Positions 1 to 8,123 are shown, numbered from the stretch's first letter. The stretch: 38,199 nt of DNA from Gammaproteobacteria bacterium (GCA_012103395.1 WLWV01000005.1:1-38199); one strand, 5' to 3'. The notes: generated from the letters alone by a model not told the origin. Numbers and translations: made by a program.

Positions 1-1
1 G

Positions 2-64
2 AGAACGCCGATGGAAACACTCATCGACGGTAAAGCGATCTGGAAAGAAAAGTTTGTAAACTAA
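2..64 (+). CDS. IS transposase, C-terminal fragment (integrase-core type)
   Basis: Partial gene entering from the left edge. The frame starting at base 2 reads RTPMETLIDGKAIWKEKFVN and then stops (TAA 62-64). The pattern RTPxETLxDGKxIWxEK is typical of the C-terminus of rve/DDE integrase-type transposases of the IS481/IS3 kind (family knowledge); the exact IS family cannot be fixed from 20 residues. It lies immediately upstream of a 56-bp stretch that also occurs in a hairpin element at 10.6 kb, so the two together look like the right end of one insertion sequence. The catalytic domain is outside the window. Confidence 0.65.
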   Translation, partial: RTPMETLIDGKAIWKEKFVN

Positions 65-71
65 ACTCTAT

Positions 72-127
72 CTGACAGACAGCTACTGATAAACGGGTAA
101 CTGTCAGCTCAAGTCTGAACTTCTACA
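72..127 (+). mobile_element. Right end of the IS with terminal inverted repeat
   Basis: These 56 bases are identical, reverse-complemented, to 10638-10693. The outer 27 bases (101-127) are the terminal repeat; 79-100 are a subterminal segment. They follow directly after the transposase stop at 62-64, as expected for an IS right end. The terminal repeat overlaps the 3' end of rimI and provides its last codons and stop (TGA read from 106-104). The other end and any target duplication lie outside the window. Confidence 0.7.
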
Positions 128-568
128 GATCATAACTGCATTCTCTCGACCTTTAGCATGTCGATAATAATTTTTGCGAATGCCTGACTGAATAAATCCA
201 AGCTGGCCATACAACTTCCTAGCACCCAAATTTGACTCTCGCACTTCGAGCCAAACCTCCGTCACAAGTCGATATCGACCCAGCCGCAAGACAGAGTCAA
301 TTAGAAAAGTACCGTATCCCATACCCTGTAAATCCCTGTCAATTACGATATTCAATATCTCCATTTCAGCGCCAATTAACTGCACGACACAATGCCCAAG
401 AATCTGGCCCTTCCTGGCCAGTTTGTAACAGTGATGATCTGATGCAACACTCGACGCTAGGTCTGATCTACTCCAGCCATAGCTAGTAGCACGTTGTTCG
501 AGATCGAAAATACGATCAACATCAGAGACCTGACATGGCATCACTCGCAACGACTCAAGACTAATCAT
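104..568 (-). CDS. rimI: Ribosomal protein S18-alanine N-acetyltransferase (RimI), C-terminus replaced by IS sequence
   Basis: GNAT-fold acetyltransferase that in the RimI family acetylates the N-terminal alanine of ribosomal protein S18. The acetyl-CoA loop is visible as QGMGYG (about residues 81-86), followed by the usual WLEVRESNLGARKLYGQLGF segment. RimI proteins normally end soon after a GREDAxxM-type motif. Here GRENAVMI is followed by CRSSDLS, which is translated from the IS terminal repeat, so the last native residues have been exchanged for IS-encoded ones. The catalytic core is complete and the protein is probably active. The 154-residue length is normal. It lies downstream of a uracil-DNA glycosylase on the same strand but behind a terminator-like hairpin. 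Confidence 0.85.
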   Translation of the reverse strand: MISLESLRVMPCQVSDVDRIFDLEQRATSYGWSRSDLASSVASDHHCYKLARKGQILGHCVVQLIGAEMEILNIVIDRDLQGMGYGTFLIDSVLRLGRYRLVTEVWLEVRESNLGARKLYGQLGFIQSGIRKNYYRHAKGRENAVMICRSSDLS

Positions 569-638
569 TTGTATAACTTTGCCCCCACTTTAGCAGGGGC
601 GATGGTAGCATTTCTTTAGAGAGTAGCCGTTCTAGCAC

Positions 639-660
639 AAAAAAGCCCGCAAACCAGGCG
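639..660 (-). terminator. Rho-independent terminator after the uracil-DNA glycosylase gene
   Basis: Read on the minus strand, a short GC hairpin (CGCC...GGGC, loop TGGTTTGC) runs straight into six T residues, 33 bases after the glycosylase stop. The stem is short but the layout is that of an intrinsic terminator. It would partly separate rimI from the upstream gene. Confidence 0.5.
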
Positions 661-692
661 ACCAAATGTTCTTAAAAATCGACTGATGTGGA

Positions 693-1532
693 CTAATTTT
701 TAGCTGCAATCTCTGATTCAACCAGCTGTCGCGCAAACCATAAGTCGTCCCAAGCCTTTGCTTTCTGATCTGGGCTACGTAACAAATAGGCGGGATGATA
801 GGTGGCTATTAATGGTATTCTATGCTCACCGTAGTGATGAATACGCCCCCTCACTTTCCCCAATGGCATTGTTGTTTTCAAGAGCAATTGAGCACTTATG
901 CGACCTAGTGCAACAATGACTTTCGGCTTCACCAACTGTACTTGCAGTTTTAAATATTGTTCGCACTCATCAACTTCGCTCGGGAGAGGATCCCGATTGT
1001 TTGGAGGTCGGCACTTAAGCACATTGGCCACATAGACATCTTCACGCCGCATGCCCAGAGCGGAAATCATGAGGTCTAACAGTTTCCCTGCTCGACCAAC
1101 AAACGGATTCCCCTCCAAGTCTTCTTGTTTCCCTGGCGCTTCGCCTATGAACATCCAATCGGAATCAGTATCACCATTGCCAAAAACTGTATTTGTCCGG
1201 CTTCGGTTCAAATCGCATAGCTGGCAGCCCGCCACATTACCTTTTAACTTTTCCAGTGACACCAGTGCATCGTTTTCGAAACTAGGCCCACTCGCTTGAA
1301 TTCGGTTTCCTTCCACAGGACGGCCTGGAGGGGTCGTCTGAGGATTGGGTTCGAAGTTCGATTCGGACCTCGTCGCCATGGCGTCGGCATCGATTGCTGA
1401 TGGCTCGTTAGCATGTACATTACTGTATGAAGATTTGGCTGGTTCTGATTCCGAGGCCGCGACCTCCCTCATGGTCCATACATCAATGCCCATCCTGGCT
1501 AGGAGTTGTAACTGGTAATTCGAATACGACAT
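693..1532 (-). CDS. Family 4-type uracil-DNA glycosylase (Fe-S)
   Basis: Removes uracil from DNA to start base-excision repair. The catalytic half carries GEAPGKQED (about residues 130-138), the GNPFVGRAGKLLD loop and the late YHPAYLLR motif. Four cysteines (CxxC near 103-106, then one in KCRPP and one in DECEQY) fit the 4Fe-4S cluster of family 4. The N-terminal 90 residues are a low-complexity extension beginning with the NYQLQLLARMGIDVW segment common in proteobacterial members. The open frame can also start at a GTG at 1544, but an AGG lies almost on top of that codon, whereas it is about 11 bases from the ATG at 1532, so ATG was chosen. Its pairing with rimI is commonly seen in Pseudomonas-like genomes. 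Confidence 0.85.
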   Translation of the reverse strand: MSYSNYQLQLLARMGIDVWTMREVAASESEPAKSSYSNVHANEPSAIDADAMATRSESNFEPNPQTTPPGRPVEGNRIQASGPSFENDALVSLEKLKGNVAGCQLCDLNRSRTNTVFGNGDTDSDWMFIGEAPGKQEDLEGNPFVGRAGKLLDLMISALGMRREDVYVANVLKCRPPNNRDPLPSEVDECEQYLKLQVQLVKPKVIVALGRISAQLLLKTTMPLGKVRGRIHHYGEHRIPLIATYHPAYLLRSPDQKAKAWDDLWFARQLVESEIAAKN

Positions 1533-1604
1533 CGCTGTTGACACCTATATCTACTATTCTCAATGACCAAAAAAAAGACATCCAAAATTCGGTATTCATG
1601 AGGT

Positions 1605-1647
1605 AAAAACCGATCGACAAAGGTATCTGTAACTCGATACCTTTGTC
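1605..1647 (-). terminator. Rho-independent terminator of leuA
   Basis: A perfect 12-bp stem (1616-1627 with 1636-1647, 8-base loop) starts 13 bases after the leuA stop. On the minus strand it is followed within a few bases by five Ts (1609-1605). The stem itself is not very GC-rich but is long and perfect. Confidence 0.7.
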
Positions 1648-1660
1648 TCCGAACGATCCT

Positions 1661-3265
1661 CTATATTGCTTGAGTCATTTGAGGGTGCATTTTCCCTTCG
1701 GGGCTACACAATTTATTATATATTGCTTGAGTCATTTGAGGGTGCATTTTCCCTTCGGGGCTACACAATTTATTAAGTGCATTAACATAAGCCTTTGCCG
1801 AAGCAATAACGATATCCAAGTCAGCACCGTGACCGTTAACAATTTCACCATTTTTTTCGATTCTGACGCTGACTTCACCTTGAGCATCAGTGCCGCTTGT
1901 AATACTATTAACAGAATAAAGCTGCAGCAAGCCCCCTGAATTGACAATCTTTTCTATGGCTTTGAATGTGGCATCTACCGCCCCATTTCCTTCTTCTTGC
2001 GCTGTCGAATCTTCGCCATCAACCTCCACTACCACCGTCGCCACTGGAGTTAATCCTGTTTGTGAACGTGTTTCGATGTGCTTGAGGGTGAATCGTTCAT
2101 TTTCAGCGATATTCCCAGACTCAGTCACGAGAGCCTGCAAGTCGTCATCAAAGATCTCATGCTTTCGATCCGCCAGATCCTTGAATCGAGCGAAAGCAGC
2201 GATCGAATCTTCTTCTGATGCAAACACAAAACCCAAAGCCTTCAACCTTTCCTTGAATGCGTTACGACCCGAATGCTTACCAAGCACCATGCGATTAGCT
2301 GCCCATCCCACATCTTCGGCCGACATGATCTCATAAGTTTCTCGTGCTTTGATGATTCCGTCCTGATGAATTCCCGCCTCATGGGCAAATGCATTAGCAC
2401 CAACAATGGCTTTATTCGGTTGCACAGGGAAGCCGGTGATATTCGACACTAATCTACTAGCCGGAACAATTTGAGTGGTCTCGATATTGGTATCACAGGC
2501 GAACTCATCCTGGCGCGTTCTGACAGTCATAACAATCTCTTCTAAAGATGCATTACCTGCACGTTCACCTAATCCGTTGATAGTACACTCTACTTGTCTT
2601 GCCCCCTCCATCACTGCAGCTAATGAATTAGCAACTGCTAGCCCAAGATCGTTGTGGCAATGGACCGAAAATATTGCTTTATCAGAGTTCGGTACTTTTT
2701 CGAGCAAGTCTTTTATCAACTTGCCAAATTGAAACGGTAGGTTGTATCCAACCGTATCTGGAATATTGATCGTTGTTGCCCCCGCACCAATCGCCACCTC
2801 CACTACTCGACAAAGGAAATCCAAGTCTGATCTACCCGCGTCTTCTGGTGAAAACTCAACATTATCTGTAAAGTTACGGGCCTGCTTTATCGCCGCAACA
2901 GCATGTTCGATCACCTCTTCTGGTTGCATTCTTAACTTGTGCTGCATATGGATAGGAGAGGTTGCAATAAAAGTATGTATGCGGGAGGACTCTGCAGGCC
3001 TTAATGCTTCACCTGCTTTTTGAATGTCCTTTGGGTTCGCTCTGGCTAATCCACAGATAGTGCTATTTTTAATTATCTCAGAAATTGCACTAACAGACTT
3101 GAAGTCCCCGGGGCTAGCTGCAGGAAAACCCGCTTCAATTACATCGACTCTCATTTTTTCCAGCAGCCTGGCAATTCTGACTTTTTCTTCCTGAGTCATC
3201 GAAGCGCCCGGACTCTGCTCTCCGTCCCGTAACGTGGTATCAAAAATCACTAATTTGTCTTTCAT
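1661..3265 (-). CDS. leuA: 2-isopropylmalate synthase with duplicated C-terminal block
   Basis: First committed step of leucine synthesis: condenses acetyl-CoA with 2-oxoisovalerate. The N-terminal TIM barrel opens with [13 protein letters not shown], and carries HCHNDLG and [13 protein letters not shown]. The C-terminal leucine-sensing domain follows a linker near residue 390. At 534 residues it is about 19 longer than expected, which equals the 57-bp tandem duplication at its end. The extra block lies at the end of the allosteric domain, so catalysis is probably unaffected, while feedback inhibition may or may not change. A leucine-rich leader peptide lies upstream and a strong hairpin terminator downstream. 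The ribosome site before ATG 3265 is weak, which would suit control through the leader. Confidence 0.95.
   Translation of the reverse strand: MKDKLVIFDTTLRDGEQSPGASMTQEEKVRIARLLEKMRVDVIEAGFPAASPGDFKSVSAISEIIKNSTICGLARANPKDIQKAGEALRPAESSRIHTFIATSPIHMQHKLRMQPEEVIEHAVAAIKQARNFTDNVEFSPEDAGRSDLDFLCRVVEVAIGAGATTINIPDTVGYNLPFQFGKLIKDLLEKVPNSDKAIFSVHCHNDLGLAVANSLAAVMEGARQVECTINGLGERAGNASLEEIVMTVRTRQDEFACDTNIETTQIVPASRLVSNITGFPVQPNKAIVGANAFAHEAGIHQDGIIKARETYEIMSAEDVGWAANRMVLGKHSGRNAFKERLKALGFVFASEEDSIAAFARFKDLADRKHEIFDDDLQALVTESGNIAENERFTLKHIETRSQTGLTPVATVVVEVDGEDSTAQEEGNGAVDATFKAIEKIVNSGGLLQLYSVNSITSGTDAQGEVSVRIEKNGEIVNGHGADLDIVIASAKAYVNALNKLCSPEGKMHPQMTQAIYNKLCSPEGKMHPQMTQAI
1662..1775 (-). repeat. 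57-bp perfect tandem duplication inside the 3' end of leuA
   Basis: Bases 1662-1718 and 1719-1775 are identical. The period is 57 bp, or 19 codons, so the reading frame is kept. The protein therefore ends with two copies of a block starting [12 protein letters not shown]. The absence of any difference between copies points to a recent event (or an assembly error). Confidence 0.9.
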
Positions 3266-3309
3266 TGTTCTAGGTGCATCTAGCTAAAGTTAAAATTTAA
3301 TTGTTAGTT

Positions 3310-3337
3310 CCCTACCTATCTTATAGATAGAAAAGGG
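3310..3337 (-). promoter_or_regulatory. Hairpin between the leucine leader ORF and leuA
   Basis: Stem 3316-3321 with 3325-3330 (CTATCT/AGATAG), plus an outer CCCT/AGGG pair at 3310-3313 with 3334-3337. It lies between the leader stop and leuA, where an attenuator would be. It lacks a clean T-run, so it is not a textbook terminator. Confidence 0.4.
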
Positions 3338-3362
3338 TAGTTAGCGAGGAGAGGGGGAAGTA

Positions 3363-3449
3363 TTAGTGCGCCAAGCGGCGCAGCAGTAGAACAAGCAGGG
3401 GATTGACGTAGGCACGCACAGGCGTAGTACCTGTGTCGTTATTCAACAT
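3363..3449 (-). CDS. leuL: Leucine operon leader peptide
   Basis: A 28-codon ORF about 100 bases upstream of leuA whose second half is crowded with leucines: NPLLVLLLRRLAH then TAA. Six of its last 11 residues are leucine, and two of the Leu codons are TTG/CTA, which are often slow. This is the classic layout of a transcription-attenuation leader, in which ribosome stalling on Leu codons senses leucyl-tRNA. An in-frame ATG at 3470 would add seven residues (MAKAIQF), but the ATG at 3449 has AAGG about 11 bases upstream and is preferred. No clear U-tailed terminator follows, so the mechanism (attenuation or translational coupling) is open. Confidence 0.65.
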   Translation of the reverse strand: MLNNDTGTTPVRAYVNPLLVLLLRRLAH

Positions 3450-3540
3450 AAATTGAATTGCCTTAGCCATTGGTTCAGTCTATTACAAGGACATCCCTAT
3501 ATGCAAGCACATTTTTAACTGTGCCATATAGATTTCTGCA

Positions 3541-4317
3541 CTAGTCTTTATGTTCCCCACCGTCGTCGTCGTCCGGCAAAAATGCAGGGGCTCCCTTCTC
3601 TCCCTTGTTTCGCCTAATTAGCCACCCGATAGGACCTGAAGCGACATACCCTAGAGCAAATATGAACAGCACCCGAGGTGGATCAAATGAGATTAGTACA
3701 AACGTTACTAAAAGTGCGATCAGGACGAAAAACGGAATTTTGTGTTTTGGATCAAAGTCTTTAAAACTTCGAAACTTAACGTTACTCACCATCAACACAG
3801 CCATGGTTAATGTTGCCGCAGCGCTCTCCCAAGTCATCGATTCACCACGAATCTCCGTTACGTGAAAATTCCAGACCCAAAAAACAATAAAGGCAGCAGC
3901 TGCAGGGCAGGCCAACCCATAAAAATATCGACTCTCTTTGATCACCAGCGTATTAAAACGGGCCAAGCGCAATGCAGTAGCAGCGGCATAGAGAAATGCG
4001 ATTAGCCAACCAGTTTTACCGAGATATTGTAATGACCAAAAATACATAATCAACGCTGGTGCCAATCCAAACGCAACAAGGTCGACAAGACTATCGTATT
4101 CTTTTCCAAAATCACTCGCTGTGTTTGTCCACCTTGCCACACGACCATCCAGCCCATCCATAATCATCGCAATTAGCAACCCCACCGCCGCACTAGAAAA
4201 GTTATTCTGGGTTGCCTGAATAATGGCATAAAAACCAAAAAACAATCCTGCGGTAGTAAATAGGCTAGGTAAAAAATAGATACCTTTTCTGGCGCTCTTG
4301 CTTTCTTCTTTATTCAT
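3541..4317 (-). CDS. pssA: CDP-diacylglycerol--serine O-phosphatidyltransferase
   Basis: Membrane enzyme making phosphatidylserine from CDP-diacylglycerol and serine. The CDP-alcohol phosphotransferase signature is present: MDGLDGRVAR, then FGKEYDSLVD with its spaced aspartates, around residues 54-80. About eight hydrophobic segments cover residues 15-235, and the C-terminal tail is charged. The 258-residue length fits the Bacillus/Pseudomonas-type PssA rather than the soluble E. coli enzyme. It lies directly downstream of psd, so two successive steps to phosphatidylethanolamine are encoded together (the decarboxylase comes first in the transcript). Confidence 0.92.
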   Translation of the reverse strand: MNKEESKSARKGIYFLPSLFTTAGLFFGFYAIIQATQNNFSSAAVGLLIAMIMDGLDGRVARWTNTASDFGKEYDSLVDLVAFGLAPALIMYFWSLQYLGKTGWLIAFLYAAATALRLARFNTLVIKESRYFYGLACPAAAAFIVFWVWNFHVTEIRGESMTWESAAATLTMAVLMVSNVKFRSFKDFDPKHKIPFFVLIALLVTFVLISFDPPRVLFIFALGYVASGPIGWLIRRNKGEKGAPAFLPDDDDGGEHKD

Positions 4318-4400
4318 ATAATATCAATTCGACCTTGCGTCATGTCTACCGAAATCTGCATATATTCAAACCACAGATTTTGCGCTTTACTCGTAACAAC

Positions 4401-5060
4401 TCACTTAACTGAAATCATACCGATAACATCATTTCCAGAGCTAACCCACTGTCCCAGTTTCACTGACAACCGGGTTTCCAAAGGTAGATAAAGATCGACC
4501 CTGGACCCGAACCGGATAAATCCATAACGTTGACCAGTTTCCACTTCATCACCTTTTTTAACATAACAAAGAATACGACGTGCGATCAATCCCGCTATCT
4601 GCACGCTCACTATATCATTTCCTTCTTTAGTTCGAATCCACACAGCGTTCCTCTCATTCTCTGAAGATGCTTTGTCTAGCGCGGCGTTGACAAATTTCCC
4701 GGGATAATACCAAACATCCTTTACCTCTCCACTGAATGGAATAAGATTCGAGTGCACGGAAAAAACATTCATAAAAACGCTAACCTTAAGTGATGTCACT
4801 CCTTCAAGGTAAGGGTTTGCCTCCTCTTCGATGGAGACGATCTTCCCACTTGCAGGAGAGACCACTGTACCTGGCTGGGTACTGATGTTCCTTTTCGGAT
4901 CTCGAAAGAATTGGACAACAAACAAGACAAGAACCCAAACGGGTATAGAGCCAAACCCCCAAAGCCATGTAGCCAAAAAACCACAGAAAAATGCAATACA
5001 TAGATGAATCGTTCCCTCTCTAGCAATCAAGGGATAGTCGAACTGTTTTATTTTGGGCAT
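4401..5060 (-). CDS. psd: Phosphatidylserine decarboxylase (short, archaetidylserine-type)
   Basis: Converts phosphatidylserine to phosphatidylethanolamine. The proenzyme cleaves itself at the serine of an (F/L)GS motif to form the pyruvoyl group; here that is RFGSRVDLY near residue 184. Two hydrophobic segments at about residues 18-48 anchor it, and VSPASGKI and FMNVFSVHSN are family motifs. The 219-residue length matches the short PSD-A class often linked to pssA. It lies between the ilvC relic and pssA, an arrangement (ilvI-ilvH-ilvC-psd-pssA-leuA) seen in many proteobacteria. Confidence 0.9.
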   Translation of the reverse strand: MPKIKQFDYPLIAREGTIHLCIAFFCGFLATWLWGFGSIPVWVLVLFVVQFFRDPKRNISTQPGTVVSPASGKIVSIEEEANPYLEGVTSLKVSVFMNVFSVHSNLIPFSGEVKDVWYYPGKFVNAALDKASSENERNAVWIRTKEGNDIVSVQIAGLIARRILCYVKKGDEVETGQRYGFIRFGSRVDLYLPLETRLSVKLGQWVSSGNDVIGMISVK

Positions 5061-5377
5061 GATCTATTCATGGTAGAACCATGAAACTCGAATTGATGGG
5101 GTGTTCCAGCGCAACATGTTAGTTCATGTTAAACCAGAGACACGCAACGGTTTTTAGGTGAGAAATACACGCGGTTGTTGTATCACTCTACGCGGGCAAA
5201 CCTCTATCTAACAACAGACAAACTCGGACACAGTTATAAGTGCATCGGAGCATTAACATATAGGTCCAAAAAACTAAAACTATTAGTGAGCTCTTTGTCT
5301 TATAGTTTTTCTACTTCCAGTCCAAGAGATATCCTGGAACGGGATTTTTTGCCAACCTCTTAACTTTGGCAAGGCGA

Positions 5378-5690
5378 CATCTTCGACGAATTACTAAAAA
5401 ATGCTTGCCAACAATGGCGTCTTCATTCTTGCCCTTTCGCTCACAATCTCCGGAGCACGTATCAAATCGCTAACCCCAACAATTGTAAGCCCGACTTACT
5501 CTAATTTCGTACGACTTGAAGAGCCTCCCCTAACAACATCCACTCGATCGCTCTTGAAGTTACTGACATCGCGTATCCATTCTAAAACCAACGAAGTGAC
5601 TATTTTGAGATTTAAGCTGCTACATATCGTCACCAACATCGTCAAAACCTGCAATCTTCGTGTCTTTACTATCACATATCCGTCGACAAG
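5378..5690 (-). pseudogene. ilvC: Decayed ketol-acid reductoisomerase (ilvC) relic
   Basis: About 700 bases between ilvH and psd hold no intact gene, but the minus strand carries ilvC debris. Around 5489-5562 one frame reads NFKSDRVDVVRGGSSSRTKLE, a stop, then VGLTIVGVSDLIRAPEIV. This follows the IlvC stretch NLKDSGVDVxVGLRxGSxxxxKAExxGLKVxxVxxAVxxADVVM nearly residue for residue. Immediately upstream (5565-5590) the DNA resembles the Gly-rich NAD(P)H loop with a one-base loss. Directly after it, at 5378-5440, the reading ERARMKTPLLASIF and the next bases resemble the IlvC end GEKLRAMMPWIAANK...SKN. So the N-terminal fifth is joined to the last ~20 codons by an internal deletion, with stops and frameshifts. 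The position is exactly where ilvC sits in related operons. The rest, 5061-5377, holds nothing I recognise. Confidence 0.75.
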
Positions 5691-5758
5691 CATACAGCTA
5701 CAATAATCACATTAACTAGCGCCAGCTAGAAAAGTAGTGTTCATTTTCTTCGAAGCAA

Positions 5759-6259
5759 CTATGCTTTTAATGCACGTTTTCCACGGCCAATGCCAGAAAC
5801 ACCTGAGCGAACAACCTCAATGATTTCTACTTGGGACAAAGCATCCAAAAAGGCATCTGCCTTACTCGTACTGCCAGTCATTTCTAATGTATAGGTCAAT
5901 TCAGTCACATCGATAATACGACCTCGAAAAATGCCGATAAGACGGGCAACTTCCTCTCTTTGTTCGCTATTAGAAGCCGTTACCGTTACCTTCACCAGCA
6001 TCAACTCTCTTTCGATATGAGCGCCTTCTGTAAGATCGATCAACTTCACTACATCAACCAGTTTATTCAACTGTTTGGTAATTTGTTCGATAATCGCATC
6101 AGTTCCCCGGGTAACGATCGTCATCCTAGAAAGAGATGGATCATCAGTAGGGGCCACGGTTAAAGACTCAATGTTGTACCCCCGAGCCGAAAACAAGCCT
6201 GCAACCCGAGATAATGCGCCTGCTTCGTTCTCCAGCAAAACGGAAATAATTCTCCTCAT
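5759..6259 (-). CDS. ilvH: Acetolactate synthase small (regulatory) subunit
   Basis: Regulatory partner of IlvI; binds valine and activates and feedback-inhibits acetolactate synthase. The N-terminal ACT domain opens with MRRIISVLLENEAGALSRVAGLFSARGYNIESL (residues 1-33), and a second ACT-like domain fills the C-terminal half. With the start at 6259 the protein has 166 residues, normal for IlvH. The longer frame to 6295 would run into ilvI. The start overlaps the ilvI stop by one base (TAATG), which implies translational coupling and equal production of both subunits. The next gene in the operon, ilvC, is a relic. Confidence 0.93.
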   Translation of the reverse strand: MRRIISVLLENEAGALSRVAGLFSARGYNIESLTVAPTDDPSLSRMTIVTRGTDAIIEQITKQLNKLVDVVKLIDLTEGAHIERELMLVKVTVTASNSEQREEVARLIGIFRGRIIDVTELTYTLEMTGSTSKADAFLDALSQVEIIEVVRSGVSGIGRGKRALKA

Positions 6260-7992
6260 TATGCTAATTCCCTCTCTTGTTGATCTTTCCCACAACCGGG
6301 TTTCAGCACCATCTCATTATGTCCCTTTCCGGCAGCGATCATGGGGTACACATTCTCAGTATGATCAGTCATAACATCAATGAAGACCAGCCTATCTTTC
6401 ATCTCAAAAGCTTCTTTTAGGGCCACTTCAACATCCTGTGGTTTTTCTACACGCATGCCGACATGGCCAAAGCTCTCGGCCAGAGACACAAAATCAGGCA
6501 GCGCATCCATGTATGAATGGGAATATCGCCGATCATAGAAAAACTCCTGCCATTGCCGAACCATCCCCATATATCGATTATTCAGATTTAGTACTTTAAT
6601 TGGCAAACCATACTGCAAGCAAGTAGAAAGCTCTTGAATACACATAATGATACTCGCATCACCTGTAATGCACACAACAGTTTCATCGGGATGAGCTAGC
6701 TGAACACCAATAGCTGCCGGTAAACCAAAGCCCATGGTTCCTAAACCACCTGAGTTTATCCATCTACGGGGGTTTTCGAAGGTATAGTATTGCGCAGCCC
6801 ACATTTGATGCTGCCCCACGTCGGACGTAATGTAGGCATTCCCGTTAGTGAGCTCCAGTGCCTTCTCGACCACGAATTGAGGCTTAATAACGTCATCACT
6901 TGGGTTATAAGCCAGAGAATCAATTGAACGCCACTCACTAACCAGATTCCACCATTGATTTATTGCAGGTCGGTCAATCTCGTCGAGCCTACCAGCTAAT
7001 TCCTTAGACATAGCAGCTAACACTTCCGCACAATCGCCAACGATTGGTACTTCAACCTTGACGTTTTTCCCAATTGAAGATGGGTCAATATCGATTTGAA
7101 CAATGCGTGTATCGGGTGAGAATTTCTCTAGATCTCCTGTCACCCTGTCGTCAAATCGAGCACCGATTGCGATCATTACATCACAATCGTGCATTGCCAT
7201 ATTGGCTTCATAAGTCCCATGCATACCCAACATACCAAGAAAGTCAGGATCTGATGCAGGAATGGCACCGAGCCCCATCAATGTGCTAGTACTAGGGTAT
7301 TTCAGCAAACTAACCAGTTCACGTAGCTGTTCAGATGCGTTGCCAATAACAACACCGCCACCGGTGTAAATAATGGGCTTTTTTGCGCTCAACAAAAGAT
7401 CCACACCTTTAGTAATCTGTTTCGGATTACCTTTGGTATTTGGCTGGTAGGAACGCATAGAAACAGAATCAGGATAGCTATATTCTGTTTGTTCTGCAGT
7501 TATGTCTTTGGGAACATCTACGACAACCGGCCCTGGCCGTCCTGACATCGCGATATGGAAGGCTTTTTTCATGGTACTCGCGATGTCATTGACATCTTTG
7601 ACCAAAAAGTTATGTTTCACACAAGGCCTTGTGATGCCGACTGTATCTACTTCCTGAAAAGCGTCATCGCCAATCAACCCCGAAGGAACTTGCCCACAAA
7701 TGACAACCATAGGGATAGAGTCCATATAAGCAGTAGCTATTCCGGTAATGGTGTTTGTCACACCGGGACCAGATGTCACCAGTACCACACCTGGCTTGCC
7801 TGTCGATCTGGCATAACCATCCGCAGCGTGGGTAGCCCCTTGCTCATGCCTTACAAGAATATGCTTAACCTGATCCTGTTTGTAGATCGCGTCATAAATG
7901 TGCAACGCGGCTCCACCCGGATAACCAAAAATATGTTCAATTCCCTCATCCTGCAAACATCGGACAAGGATATCAGCACCAGTTATTGTCAC
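6259..7992 (-). CDS. ilvI: Acetolactate synthase large (catalytic) subunit
   Basis: Thiamine-diphosphate enzyme condensing pyruvate with pyruvate or 2-oxobutyrate, the first common step of valine/isoleucine/leucine synthesis. The ThDP-activating glutamate lies in LVRHEQGATHAADGYAR (about residues 46-62). The central FAD/TPP domain is complete, and the ThDP/Mg motif is TGDASIIMCIQEL...NLNN (about residues 443-473), with Ala in place of Gly in the usual GDG. The start codon is GTG 7992-7990, preceded by AGAGGT. A terminator-like hairpin with seven Ts ends only 19 bases upstream of the start, suggesting attenuation. Length 577 residues, normal. Confidence 0.93.
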   Translation of the reverse strand: MTITGADILVRCLQDEGIEHIFGYPGGAALHIYDAIYKQDQVKHILVRHEQGATHAADGYARSTGKPGVVLVTSGPGVTNTITGIATAYMDSIPMVVICGQVPSGLIGDDAFQEVDTVGITRPCVKHNFLVKDVNDIASTMKKAFHIAMSGRPGPVVVDVPKDITAEQTEYSYPDSVSMRSYQPNTKGNPKQITKGVDLLLSAKKPIIYTGGGVVIGNASEQLRELVSLLKYPSTSTLMGLGAIPASDPDFLGMLGMHGTYEANMAMHDCDVMIAIGARFDDRVTGDLEKFSPDTRIVQIDIDPSSIGKNVKVEVPIVGDCAEVLAAMSKELAGRLDEIDRPAINQWWNLVSEWRSIDSLAYNPSDDVIKPQFVVEKALELTNGNAYITSDVGQHQMWAAQYYTFENPRRWINSGGLGTMGFGLPAAIGVQLAHPDETVVCITGDASIIMCIQELSTCLQYGLPIKVLNLNNRYMGMVRQWQEFFYDRRYSHSYMDALPDFVSLAESFGHVGMRVEKPQDVEVALKEAFEMKDRLVFIDVMTDHTENVYPMIAAGKGHNEMVLKPGCGKDQQERELA

Positions 7993-8123
7993 TCTATACC
8001 TCTATGCCTAGAAAAAAAGATCCGCATCAATGTGCGGATCACCGTAAAATTAGAACGCGATAGTATAGCGATGTTTCGTTTGAGATACCAAGGAATTACC
8101 AGTAATTTCTCAAATAGACACAT
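7989..8123 (-). other. Candidate branched-chain leader ORF upstream of ilvI
   Basis: A 44-codon ORF starting at ATG 8123 contains KLLVIPWYL and RNIAIL, so it is rich in Leu, Ile and Val before the terminator hairpin. It has GAGG very close to the ATG. It reads on through the hairpin and stops at a TGA overlapping the ilvI GTG start. Reading through the hairpin is unusual for a classical leader peptide, so this may be chance. Confidence 0.25.
8012..8040 (-). terminator. Intrinsic terminator / possible attenuator just before ilvI
   Basis: On the minus strand, a perfect 8-bp stem GATCCGCA/TGCGGATC with a 6-base loop is followed by seven Ts. It lies about 150 bases after the ffh stop and 19 bases before the ilvI start. 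It could simply end ffh transcription, but its position next to the ilvI ribosome site is that of an attenuator. Confidence 0.75.

Noticed and set aside
581-600. GCCCC/GGGGC hairpin upstream of rimI
   Set aside because: Short stem with a 10-base loop and no T-run; no clear role.
5496-5693. 65-codon minus-strand ORF; first looked like a YggU/DUF167 end (VDVVRGGSSSRTK)
   Set aside because: The same residues and the sequence after the stop fit IlvC far better, and the location is that of ilvC.
5401-5706. 101-codon plus-strand ORF in the ilvH-psd gap
   Set aside because: It is antisense to the ilvC relic, has no family resemblance and no ribosome site.
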